From Candidatus Sulfotelmatobacter sp. (lineage in GTDB: Bacteria > Acidobacteriota > Terriglobia > Terriglobales > Acidobacteriaceae), in NCBI GenBank assembly GCA_030037575.1, contig JASHRB010000740.1, forward strand, positions 1-6,061: a stretch of 6,061 bases of DNA, given 5' to 3'. Shown here one piece after another: positions 1-5,700 of the stretch. The notes under the pieces were generated by a model that was not told the DNA's origin, searched no databases, and worked only from the letters and a program-made list of their open reading frames with translations. The position numbers were made by a program, and so were the translations under genes. The first letter of the stretch is position 1, and each line of letters opens with the position of its first letter.

Positions 1-1893
1 GTAAGCACCGGCGTCGGCGTTCGCGATGGCGATGCGGCCAAGCGGCCTGCGCGCGACTTCGCAAGGAGTCTCCGTTCCTTCGAGCCAGAACTTATCCCAC
101 AGCGAGTTGTATTCGTAGGCGTAGCCGTGCGGCCAGCGGTTGACGGTGATTGCGGCGATGTCGCGCGCAGGATCAAAGCCGCCGTTGCCCAAACTTCGCG
201 CCAGCTGGTCGCGGATGTTGCGCTCGATGGTTTCGAACTCGGTGGTAAAAAGCTCGATGCGCCCCAGCGTGTGCTGCTGGCGCGACGGACGCCCCGGCGA
301 GCACGGTGTCTTCATCATGTGAACCACAATCGGTTCGTTGGGTTGGCGGGCACATTCGTAACCGCCGATGCTGACCGGCAAATCGAGCGCCACCCGAGTG
401 TGATAGGAGCCGGGGGCGTAGATGGCACTGGTGTTGAGCTTTTGGAAACAAGTCCAGTTGCGGAGCGCAACGTTGGTGTAGAGCAAGGGGACTTTTTGTG
501 CCGACGCAAGCGCCTCTTTTTGTTTTTGCGGGAATTCGTCGCAGATGTAAGGGATCACGACGTGCCAGCAGGCCAGAATGCAATTCTTCGCTCGAGTGCT
601 ATAGACCTTGCCGCCTTGCGCGTAGGTGACGTCTACCTCGGTTGCTGATCTTGCATTGCCAACGTGCTTCACGCGCACAGCCGTGCTATTGAGTCGAATT
701 TTGATTGACGACGAGGGCGAGTCGAGTTTGGCGTAGTTCGCTCGGGCGAGAACCACGCTGGCTGCGCTATGGCCGGACATGACCTCCGGAATCAACTTGC
801 GGACGAGCATCCGGGCGATGCTGGCGTTGCCATCGGGGAAATGGAAGAAATATCTTTCGGCTTCTTGGTTCGGAATGCAGTCGCGATTCATTCCCTTGCC
901 GGGAGCGGGATCGAGCTTCATGCCGTCGAAGCCGGGCAGGCCGAGACCCCATGCATCCTGCGCCGCGACAGCGTCGATTCCAAGGCCGAATAAAGGTTGC
1001 GGCACAGCCTGAAAGAGTTTCACAACATCTTCGTGGACCTTTACCACATCGCCGAGAAACGTGGCGTAGCTCATACGCGCCAGCTTGGCTTTTTTGTCGT
1101 CGGAACTGAGGCCGGGAAAATAATCCTTGCGATCGAGATAGAGGCGCTGGATGTCTTTCTGGGCTTGTGGAGCGATCGGCGCATTGGCGAGAAGCCGTTT
1201 CCAAACTTTGCGACCATTGGTGGAGGTGGAGTCCTGCTCTCCGCTGCCGAGCGAGCGGGGACCGATGACGAGCCGATCGACGCCGAAGGTTTCCTTGTCG
1301 AAGAAGATTTGCGGATGCAGGCCGAGCGAAGGGTACAGCTTAGCGTCGTGATATTTGGGATAAGAAGCGACATCGATGCCGAGTTCTTCGATCACTCCGC
1401 GCGCAACTTGGCTGTAAGGAGCTGGGCTTTCGATGGAGAACGTTCCTCCGTAACCGAGACGAAAAGCGTCGTCTACGCGAAATTCGTTGCGTTTGGCATG
1501 TCCACCGAAGTCATCGTGATTGTCGAGAACGAGAACGCGGGCGTTCGCGCCGGCGGATTTGCGGTAGAAATGCGCCGCGGCCAGTCCGCTGATGCCTCCG
1601 CCGACGATGATGAGATCGAAAATCTCTCCCGTATCTTGCGCTGTGCCGGCAGCATCCCAGAAAGTGCCATCGCGTAAGGAGTGAGCGATCTCGAACGAAC
1701 CGGGATGGCTGCCGCGCAGGCCGGTGAGGGCGGGAGGGTAATAGTCAGGCGAATCCTGTGGAATGGTTTCGCCCTGGGCAAAGAGGCGCCGGGGAACAAG
1801 CGCAGCGGCTGCCGTTATGGCGACGCCGTTGAGAAATTCGCGGCGGGTGATGCGCCGATGCATTCCGAGTTCGCGGTCGGTAAAATCGCTCAT
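1..1893 (-). CDS. Tat-exported FAD-dependent oxidoreductase, spermidine dehydrogenase (SpdH)-like, C-terminus cut by window edge
   Basis: The frame is open for 631 codons from an ATG at 1893 to the window edge. A twin-arginine signal is clear: TRREFLN at residues 16-22, then an Ala-rich stretch (24-32) and a possible cleavage site after LFA (37-39), so the protein should be exported folded with its cofactor. Residues 94-107 carry the dinucleotide-binding motif VGGGISG, with an acidic residue (D124) ending the second strand. FGGHAKRNEF (129-138) and NRWPHGYAYEYN (585-596) also read as flavin amine-oxidase-type family blocks. The end (GRIAIANADAGAY, 619-631) looks like the C-terminal FAD-contact segment, so probably only some tens of residues are missing. 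Known SpdH enzymes oxidise spermidine to 1,3-diaminopropane and 4-aminobutanal; the substrate here is inferred from resemblance only. The first ATG is preferred because the residues before the RR motif (LGMHRRIT) look family-like, although no good Shine-Dalgarno precedes it. A second ATG lies at 1863. The gene may be co-transcribed with the CDGSH gene 95 bases upstream. Confidence 0.88.
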   Translation of the reverse strand, partial: MSDFTDRELGMHRRITRREFLNGVAITAAAALVPRRLFAQGETIPQDSPDYYPPALTGLRGSHPGSFEIAHSLRDGTFWDAAGTAQDTGEIFDLIIVGGGISGLAAAHFYRKSAGANARVLVLDNHDDFGGHAKRNEFRVDDAFRLGYGGTFSIESPAPYSQVARGVIEELGIDVASYPKYHDAKLYPSLGLHPQIFFDKETFGVDRLVIGPRSLGSGEQDSTSTNGRKVWKRLLANAPIAPQAQKDIQRLYLDRKDYFPGLSSDDKKAKLARMSYATFLGDVVKVHEDVVKLFQAVPQPLFGLGIDAVAAQDAWGLGLPGFDGMKLDPAPGKGMNRDCIPNQEAERYFFHFPDGNASIARMLVRKLIPEVMSGHSAASVVLARANYAKLDSPSSSIKIRLNSTAVRVKHVGNARSATEVDVTYAQGGKVYSTRAKNCILACWHVVIPYICDEFPQKQKEALASAQKVPLLYTNVALRNWTCFQKLNTSAIYAPGSYHTRVALDLPVSIGGYECARQPNEPIVVHMMKTPCSPGRPSRQQHTLGRIELFTTEFETIERNIRDQLARSLGNGGFDPARDIAAITVNRWPHGYAYEYNSLWDKFWLEGTETPCEVARRPLGRIAIANADAGAY

Positions 1894-1988
1894 TTTTTCG
1901 GCGGCTGGCTTTCCGGTTGCTGGCCTCAAACTCGCAGCGTGCAAGCTTCGGCCTTCTGTTTCCGGCCTGCGGGGTTATCGGAAATTGG

Positions 1989-2225
1989 CTAACTTTGCCC
2001 TTCGGCTTTTCTTACAGCCAATTCCGCCCCCTGAAAGCCAATCTTGCTGTGCGTGCCGTCGCAGAAAGGCTTGTTGACCGAACCGCCACAGCGGCAGAGC
2101 GAAAATGCGACTTTGCCGGTGAGATCGTAGGGAGTGCCGTTTGCATCGACCAGTTCGACCGTGCCCTCGGGCGCTTCGACGCGCAGCGGGCCGTTGGGGC
2201 GAACAGTAATTTTCACTTGAGCCAT
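1989..2225 (-). CDS. CDGSH-type [2Fe-2S] iron-sulfur domain protein
   Basis: This is a complete 78-residue protein. The CDGSH (mitoNEET-type) cluster-binding motif is intact at residues 44-59: C44-R-C46, then S49, P53, C55-D-G-T-H59. Threonine replaces serine in the name motif, a known variation. Three Cys and one His would ligate a [2Fe-2S] cluster that can serve in electron or cluster transfer. The N-terminal half (NGPLRVE, then a short beta-rich segment to FSLCRCGGS) is typical of small bacterial single-motif members. There is no signal peptide or membrane segment, so it is probably cytoplasmic. An ATG start at 2225 is supported by GGAGG at 2236-2240, ten bases upstream. It precedes the exported oxidoreductase gene by 95 bases with no visible terminator; a functional link is possible but unproven because the two proteins should reside in different compartments. 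Confidence 0.93.
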   Translation of the reverse strand: MAQVKITVRPNGPLRVEAPEGTVELVDANGTPYDLTGKVAFSLCRCGGSVNKPFCDGTHSKIGFQGAELAVRKAEGQS

Positions 2226-2235
2226 CCTTTTGATT

Positions 2236-2240
2236 CCTCC
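2236..2240 (-). promoter_or_regulatory. Shine-Dalgarno of the CDGSH gene
   Basis: On the minus strand the bases read GGAGG, ten bases before the ATG at 2225. This is the best ribosome binding site in the window and fixes that start codon. Confidence 0.75.
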
Positions 2241-2267
2241 AACCTTGCCGGGTTTTAGTAAGGATTA

Positions 2268-2297
2268 AAAATATCATGCTGCACAGCGATGTGTCGC
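2268..2297 (-). promoter_or_regulatory. Candidate sigma-70-type promoter for the CDGSH gene
   Basis: Reading the minus strand, GCGACA (2292-2297, four of six matches to TTGACA) is followed after 18 bases by TATTTT (2268-2273, four of six matches to TATAAT). A TG lies one base upstream of the -10 box (an extended -10). The predicted transcript start near 2261 leaves about 35 bases of leader containing the GGAGG. Sequence match only; the AT-rich patch stands out from its GC-rich surroundings. Confidence 0.35.
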
Positions 2298-2319
2298 GGA
2301 CCGGCGGTGGGGGCAGGTG

Positions 2320-2414
2320 GATCCCTTTGGCCTTTGGGATCTGAACATGTGGAAACGCAGGTTCCTCGACTGCGCTTTTTGGCGCGGATCGCGCCAGAAA
2401 CGCTCGCTGGAATG
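2320..2414. repeat. Hairpin-rich intergenic element resembling a dispersed acidobacterial repeat
   Basis: This stretch between the glycosyltransferase and CDGSH genes holds two hairpins. GATCCC (2320-2325) pairs with GGGATC (2336-2341) across a ten-base loop. TGGCGCG (2380-2386) pairs perfectly with CGCGCCA (2390-2396) across only three bases, and pairing continues outward through TTTT/GAAA. The flanks, GCAGGTTCCTCGACTGCGC on the left and GGAATGAC on the right, recall the short interspersed repeat with a CCTCGACT...GGAATGAC or GGGATGAC pattern that I associate with intergenic DNA of several phyla including Acidobacteriota. No U-run follows the stem on either strand, so it is not a good intrinsic terminator. 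Repeat status needs a genome-wide search; only the hairpins are seen directly. Confidence 0.4.
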
Positions 2415-2497
2415 ACCGCGTTTTCATAGCGGTGACTCCCGGGTTGACACGAGATTCCCCGCCGGCAAAAGCGCGAGACCTCGGAAGGGCGCCGACT

Positions 2498-3616
2498 CTA
2501 CGCGGCAACTGCACGCATCGGAATCAAGCTGCGATAGAGATCGAGATACTCGTCGATCATGCGTTTGGCGGTGAAGCGCTCACGAGCGCGGGCATACGCG
2601 CGCTCGGAATAAGCACGGCGCAGGCCGCGGTCAGAATCGAGTTGGCTGAGAATATCGGCGAGGCTGCGGCCGTCGTTGGTGCGGAAGTAAAGCGCCGAGT
2701 CGCCCCACATTTCGCGAAAATTTGGAATGTCGTTGGCGACAATGGCGCAGCGCGAAAAGGCAGCGTCGAGAGCGGACATTCCGAGCGGTTCGTAGCGGGC
2801 GGTGGCGGCGTAGACCGCGGCGCGGCTATAGAGCGCGCGCAGTTGGGCCTCGGTCTGCGGGCCGCGAATGGCTACACAATTCTGATCGGTAGAGACTTTG
2901 ACGTCGGCGCGGATGGGAACTCGGGGCCGGGGAACAGTCTGGTCGGCGCCCACGATGCAAATCGAAAACGGGATTGCATACTGCGTGAGCAGAAAGACCT
3001 GCCTGCCTGCATCGAGAAGCCGGCCAACCGACAGAACTGAATCCTCTTTGCTGACATACGGGTTGAAAAAGATGGGATTGCGGCCGGGATAGATCACGAC
3101 CTCGCGCCGGGGTAGCGTATAGTTCTCGCGGATGGTGGCGAGCATCCAGGCCGAGGGCGCGACGACGGCATCGGCGGCGGCAACTCCGCAAATGATCGTG
3201 TCGCGGTACCACTCCAGCCAGCGTGTGAAACGGGGAGCGCATCCCTGAACAGCGCGCGTCCAACTGATGATGTCGCCGTGTGCCATGACAATGCGCGGCA
3301 CGCTCAGCGGTAAATTGCCGTAGCAGAATTGATGAAGATGAAGCACATCGGGGCGAAGCTCGCGCACGAGGGCTGTCAGGAAGTGAGTCGATTCGGCTAA
3401 ATCGCGAGGGGCCTCGTCCATCCATTCCAGGCGAAAAGCGGTGGGTCGGTACTCGAGGCCGTGGAGCAGATCCATCCACGCAGTCTGTTCAGGAAGCGGG
3501 ATTTCGCCAAAGCTTACGAGCGTGACCCGCACGCCACGTGTGACCAACCCCGTGACCATCTCGCGAGTGTAGGCCCATGAGCCGGACAGGGTGTCGGCGG
3601 TGACCAGTACGTGCAC
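2498..3616 (-). CDS. Glycosyltransferase, GT4-type (group 1), GT-B fold
   Basis: This 372-residue protein has the size and layout of a GT4 retaining glycosyltransferase, which moves a sugar from a nucleotide-sugar donor to an acceptor. The N-terminal Rossmann half starts MHVLVTADTLSGSWAYTREM, with the usual glycine-containing loop near residue 12. PDVLHLHQF (89-97) and VMAHGD (110-115) are typical acceptor-domain blocks, and DAVVAPSAWM (149-158) precedes the linker. The donor half contains SVGRL (196-200) and YEPLGMSALDAA (275-286), the E-x7-E region, in which the second acidic residue is Asp (D284), not Glu. Arg205 occupies the place where many relatives have Lys. Substrate and acceptor cannot be read from sequence. 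There is no signal peptide or membrane helix, so it is probably cytoplasmic or peripheral at the inner membrane. The start is GTG, preceded by GGAGG at 3621-3625. No other sugar-metabolism gene is adjacent, so it may be transcribed alone. Confidence 0.88.
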   Translation of the reverse strand: MHVLVTADTLSGSWAYTREMVTGLVTRGVRVTLVSFGEIPLPEQTAWMDLLHGLEYRPTAFRLEWMDEAPRDLAESTHFLTALVRELRPDVLHLHQFCYGNLPLSVPRIVMAHGDIISWTRAVQGCAPRFTRWLEWYRDTIICGVAAADAVVAPSAWMLATIRENYTLPRREVVIYPGRNPIFFNPYVSKEDSVLSVGRLLDAGRQVFLLTQYAIPFSICIVGADQTVPRPRVPIRADVKVSTDQNCVAIRGPQTEAQLRALYSRAAVYAATARYEPLGMSALDAAFSRCAIVANDIPNFREMWGDSALYFRTNDGRSLADILSQLDSDRGLRRAYSERAYARARERFTAKRMIDEYLDLYRSLIPMRAVAA

Positions 3617-3618
3617 AG

Positions 3619-3644
3619 AGCCTCCGGCGAAAGTGCCGGAGACC
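3619..3644 (-). promoter_or_regulatory. Leader hairpin that buries the glycosyltransferase Shine-Dalgarno
   Basis: In the minus-strand RNA, CUCCGGC (3635-3641) pairs perfectly with GCCGGAG (3622-3628) across a six-base loop. Pairing can extend to ten positions (3635-3644 with 3619-3628) if two G-U pairs are allowed. The GGAGG ribosome binding site (3621-3625) is wholly inside the 3' arm, and the GTG start follows two bases after the extended stem. Such an arrangement should reduce initiation unless it is melted or refolded. Whether it acts as a thermosensor, a protein-binding site or only a generic structure is not visible. Confidence 0.55.
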
Positions 3645-3681
3645 GCTCGAGACGCGGAATCCGGCCGTATGGCGCTCGCTT

Positions 3682-3710
3682 ATTTTAGTGCGAATGAGCG
3701 GGAACGTCGA
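3682..3710 (-). promoter_or_regulatory. Candidate sigma-70-type promoter for the glycosyltransferase gene
   Basis: On the minus strand, TCGACG (3705-3710, four of six matches to TTGACA) is followed after exactly 17 bases by TAAAAT (3682-3687, five of six matches to TATAAT). Transcription would begin near 3675, giving a leader of about 58 bases that includes the SD-containing hairpin. Confidence 0.45.
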
Positions 3711-3842
3711 TGGCTTTTTTTCTCCCCCCGCTGGCACATCTTGCTCTCCGGGACAGTACGGCTGATGGGAGCTGCTGCGGCCCGCCGAAGAGAATGCGAG
3801 CCTTCGGGATCACGGCAAAGCACGAGGCGGCGCAACCAGAAT

Positions 3843-3875
3843 GGGTTCCCAGCTCTTCCCCAAGTCGGGGAACCC
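3843..3875. repeat. Inverted repeat with two competing stems
   Basis: GGGTTCCC (3843-3850) is the exact reverse complement of GGGAACCC (3868-3875). Nested inside, TTCCCC (3856-3861) pairs with GGGGAA (3867-3872) across five bases. The two stems share 3868-3872 and so exclude one another. No U-run follows on either strand, so a terminator role is unlikely. It lies in the gene-poor stretch upstream of the glycosyltransferase promoter. Confidence 0.45.
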
Positions 3876-3888
3876 CTGTTTCGGATGT

Positions 3889-4077
3889 TTAAGGCCCCAC
3901 CACAAAGCGCACGTTGCTTTTGCGCTGCAGGCTGCTGACCGCGAAATTCTGATAAATGGGGAAGACTGTATCCAAAAGGTCGAGCAAGCGATCGCTTGCC
4001 GCGGGCTCGTTTTCCAAAATCGTTCCCCAGTATGGGCGTCCCCATCTGATAGTGCGAAGGGCAGTCGTCTGTTCCAA
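3889..4077 (-). CDS. Doubtful small ORF or gene remnant, 62 residues
   Basis: An open frame of 62 residues runs from a TTG at 4077, directly after an in-frame TGA, to a TAA at 3889. Its composition is more protein-like than the other frames here: RWGRPYWGTILENEP (13-27), then an amphipathic SDRLLDLLDTVFPIYQNF segment (30-47), ending RFVVGP. I do not recognise a family. There is no Shine-Dalgarno before the TTG, and the upstream frame closes immediately, so it may be the 3' fragment of a decayed gene. It sits alone in about 550 bases that otherwise hold no convincing gene. Confidence 0.3.
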   Translation of the reverse strand: MEQTTALRTIRWGRPYWGTILENEPAASDRLLDLLDTVFPIYQNFAVSSLQRKSNVRFVVGP

Positions 4078-4172
4078 TCAGGAAGCTTGTGGAAAACGTG
4101 CAAGCGCGTCTATTGGCGCGGCGTTTGGCGAAGGTCGGATCGTTAATTCCGCACACAGCACAAGCGCAGCCC

Positions 4173-4847
4173 TTACCGGCTGACGGAGCTGAGGTTTTGA
4201 AGGTAAGCAGTTTGCGGTTGATCATCGAGCGCCACCGGCGCGATCAAACGGAATGTCAATCGCCGCCCGTCCGGCACCTGGACGCTCCCCGGTTTCGCGG
4301 AAGCAGTCAATGCTCGTGCGGTCGCACGGGCAAAAAGGCTCGAAGTACGAAGGATTAGAGTTCTTCCTCTCAAATTAATGCCGTCCAGAGTGAGCTGAAG
4401 GTAGCCCAGTGGAGGATTTCGGTTCATCTCCAGTCTTGCCGATTCCACGCGCCCGGTCACGAAAGCGCCTCGCTGCACGAGCAGATCGCCGTCAGCGGTG
4501 AGGGGATCGGCCACCACAGCGGTAAACGAGTCGCCGGCATGAGCCTCGGCTGCGAAGAGTGACCCATGAAGCCGCACCGTGAGCAATGTGCCAGTGGGCA
4601 GGATGCGGGAGCGCGAGCCGGACTGGAACGGTACGGCGGCGGTTGATTTCACGTCCTCGGGCAGAGCCGGGCGTGGCGCATCGGCGTCGGCGCCGCCGGC
4701 AGAATGGAACGGAAGCGCCTGTTGCGGGGTGGTTGCCGATGAATTGGCAGGCTGGCGCCCACATCCCAGGCCAAAGCTCAAAATAACGATGGCGACGCCG
4801 CACATGCGGCGGCGTTGAGCGCGTCGACCATAGGCCATTGGGTGCAT
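4173..4847 (-). CDS. Secreted or lipid-anchored beta-rich protein of unknown function, acidobacterial type
   Basis: From the first ATG (4847) the protein is 224 residues. The N-terminus has a strongly basic segment (GRRAQRRR, 7-14) and a hydrophobic stretch (CGVAIVILSFGLGC, 16-29), followed by a polar Ser/Thr/Gln-rich linker, as in exported lipoproteins. C29 could be lipidated, but the preceding residues G-L-G are not a textbook lipobox, so a plain signal peptide or anchor is possible. The folded part (about 81-206) opens with ILPTGTLLTVRL, continues with GDSFTAVVADPL and VQRGAFVTGRV, and closes with VPDGRRLTFRL. This alternating hydrophobic pattern suggests a beta-barrel domain, and I associate it with uncharacterised acidobacterial envelope proteins. 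The frame also extends upstream to a GTG at 4919, and another ATG lies at 4838; none has a clear Shine-Dalgarno, so the start is uncertain. I do not assign a function. Confidence 0.75.
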   Translation of the reverse strand: MHPMAYGRRAQRRRMCGVAIVILSFGLGCGRQPANSSATTPQQALPFHSAGGADADAPRPALPEDVKSTAAVPFQSGSRSRILPTGTLLTVRLHGSLFAAEAHAGDSFTAVVADPLTADGDLLVQRGAFVTGRVESARLEMNRNPPLGYLQLTLDGINLRGRTLILRTSSLFARATARALTASAKPGSVQVPDGRRLTFRLIAPVALDDQPQTAYLQNLSSVSR

Positions 4848-4919
4848 CGTTGCCGGTTTGCCGGCCGAGAGACAAGTGGCAACTGAAGTACCAGAATCAG
4901 ACCCATAAGAATCAACCAC

Positions 4920-5059
4920 TTACGCACCGGAAAATTCAGATTTGTGTAGAAGTTGCCTCTCCGAGAAGCGGGCCGCCGCCAAACCGGGAATATCTTAGTA
5001 AGGGTGATTCCTGAGGTTCGCCTCCCAGATTCCCCAGCAGACAAGCTTTCTCGATCTGC
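4920..5059. other. Intergenic region between the intron 3' end and the lipoprotein-like gene
   Basis: These bases should be the 3' exon of the intron and the upstream region of the next gene. I see a TAAGAT hexamer at 4992-4997 on the minus strand that could be a -10 box, but no convincing -35 box 16-18 bases upstream. A GTG at 4927 opens a 49-residue frame with a hydrophobic start that overlaps the lipoprotein-like gene; it has no ribosome binding site and is not called. Confidence 0.4.
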
Positions 5060-5121
5060 ATAGGGGAGCGGGTCGCCCTCGTCTCCGCCGAGTCGGCACG
5101 ACGAATTTCGGCCCGCCCACC
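5060..5121 (-). ncRNA. Group II intron domain VI
   Basis: Directly after domain V, GGTGGGCGGG pairs with CCCGCTCCCC in a ten-position stem with one mismatch and one G-U pair. Above it are smaller helices such as CGTC/GACG and GCCG/CGGC. The 3' tail is TAT. No adenine lies seven or eight bases from this end, where a branch-point A normally sits; the nearest upstream A is fourteen bases away. Confidence 0.6.
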
Positions 5122-5155
5122 GATCCAGACGTGAACCTCTCGATTCATGCGGCTC
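5122..5155 (-). ncRNA. Group II intron domain V
   Basis: The element is exactly 34 bases, the canonical domain V length. It has a GAGA tetraloop (5138-5141, a GNRA loop), a five-pair distal stem, the two-base AC bulge on the 3' arm (5131-5132), and the catalytic AGC triad in the 5' arm (5152-5154). The lower stem has one C-C mismatch (5149 opposite 5128) and a G-U pair (5150 with 5127) where related introns, from memory, have Watson-Crick pairs. The catalytic features are therefore intact and the lower stem is slightly weakened. Confidence 0.85.
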
Positions 5156-5700
5156 GTGCCACCGCCAAACGCCTGCCGCTTGGCGGCAAGATGGTGAGTC
5201 CTTCGGTTTCCCGTTGGCTCGATCTCGCCGGGGGGTGCCCCTTCGCTCCGCGGACATTACTCCGCTTCCTGCCCGCTGCGAAGCAGTGCGTCCCTGTCCG
5301 TGCTTCGGTACTTTTCGGCCTCGTGGGTCTCCCACCTGTACTCTGTTCCCTTAGCATCCCCGACCAGGTTCTCAAGTTCCGTACGAAAGCCCAAGCTAGA
5401 GTCGAATAAAGTCACGCCCTCCGGCACTCCGGACATCGTGGGCCGTTACTTCGCCGCGCAACCCCCGGATTTACCATGAGATTAATGGATATGGGGTTTG
5501 TGATCATTGGCCCGCTCGCCGGCGCCACCGTAGGCCTCGCATCCGGTTCTAGCACATCGGCTCGCATCTTTGCTCCACGCTTCTTTCAGGCCCCCGCCTC
5601 GCGGCGAGTGTTGTTTCACCCTTGCGCTTGGCTACGACTTCACCTCCATCCCGTTCTCAGAGGGACTTTCACCAAGCTGTCAAGCATGCCCGGCACACCG

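Larger units (their letters stand above)
3711..4172. other. Gene-poor intergenic stretch
   Basis: Between the stop of the lipoprotein-like gene and the glycosyltransferase promoter I see no convincing gene beyond the doubtful 62-residue ORF. Open frames on both strands have low-complexity or Arg/Pro/Ser-rich translations typical of chance frames in GC-rich DNA. Structural items are the inverted repeat at 3843-3875 and a weaker hairpin with CCGAAG (3785-3790) pairing to CTTCGG (3802-3807). No terminator with a U-run is evident just past the stop at 4173. Confidence 0.5.
5060..5698 (-). mobile_element. ORF-less group II intron (ribozyme domains I-VI)
   Basis: The minus strand from 5698 starts GTGTGCCGGGCATG, matching the group II 5' consensus GUGYG. 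It continues with blocks I recognise from bacterial group II intron domain I: GGTGAAAGTCCC (5662-5673), GTAGCCAAGCGCAAGGGTG (5617-5635) and CCTGAAAGAAGCG. GGAGCGAAGGGGCACC (5234-5250) resembles the part before domain IV. Domain IV is only a short stem (CCGCCAA/TTGGCGG, 5162-5168 with 5180-5186) with no reverse-transcriptase/maturase ORF. Domain V is at 5122-5155. Domain VI follows as a ten-position stem closing on CCCGCTCCCC, and TAT (5060-5062) gives the expected AY 3' end. At about 639 bases it could only splice autocatalytically or move using a maturase supplied in trans. It lies just past a terminator, between two genes. The 5' end is firm; the 3' end is placed by the domain VI stem. Confidence 0.85.

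Noticed and set aside
127..648. 173-residue plus-strand open frame
   Set aside because: Antisense to the C-terminal half of the same oxidoreductase; no recognisable motif.
997..1677. 226-residue plus-strand open frame
   Set aside because: Antisense to the well-supported Tat-exported oxidoreductase; an open reverse frame is a by-product of GC-rich codon use, and the translation shows no domain.
1894..1988. Possible terminator between the CDGSH gene and the oxidoreductase
   Set aside because: Only a four-base GGCC/GGCC pairing with no U-run can be found; too weak to call.
2380..2396. TGGCGCG/CGCGCCA hairpin as a terminator for the glycosyltransferase gene
   Set aside because: On the minus strand the stem is followed by A residues instead of U; the T-run lies on the wrong side for both directions.
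1975..2514. 179-residue minus-strand frame covering the CDGSH gene
   Set aside because: It runs out of frame through the CDGSH gene and the repeat region; Arg/Ser-rich with no motif, while the CDGSH frame has all four cluster ligands.
2432..3040. 202-residue plus-strand open frame
   Set aside because: Antisense to the glycosyltransferase, whose family motifs are clear on the minus strand.
3680..4225. 181-residue minus-strand frame across the intergenic stretch
   Set aside because: Composition is Arg/Ser/Pro-rich and chance-like, it overlaps the end of the lipoprotein-like gene, and no family is recognisable.
4778..5335. 185-residue minus-strand frame, including a 49-residue hydrophobic piece starting at GTG 4927
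   Set aside because: Most of it lies inside the group II intron RNA, and the rest overlaps the lipoprotein-like gene in another frame. The hydrophobic segment is suggestive, but there is no ribosome binding site.
5131..5409. Plus- and minus-strand open frames of 70-92 residues at 4936-5409
   Set aside because: These lie within the group II intron ribozyme and are explained by its structured RNA; none resembles a maturase.
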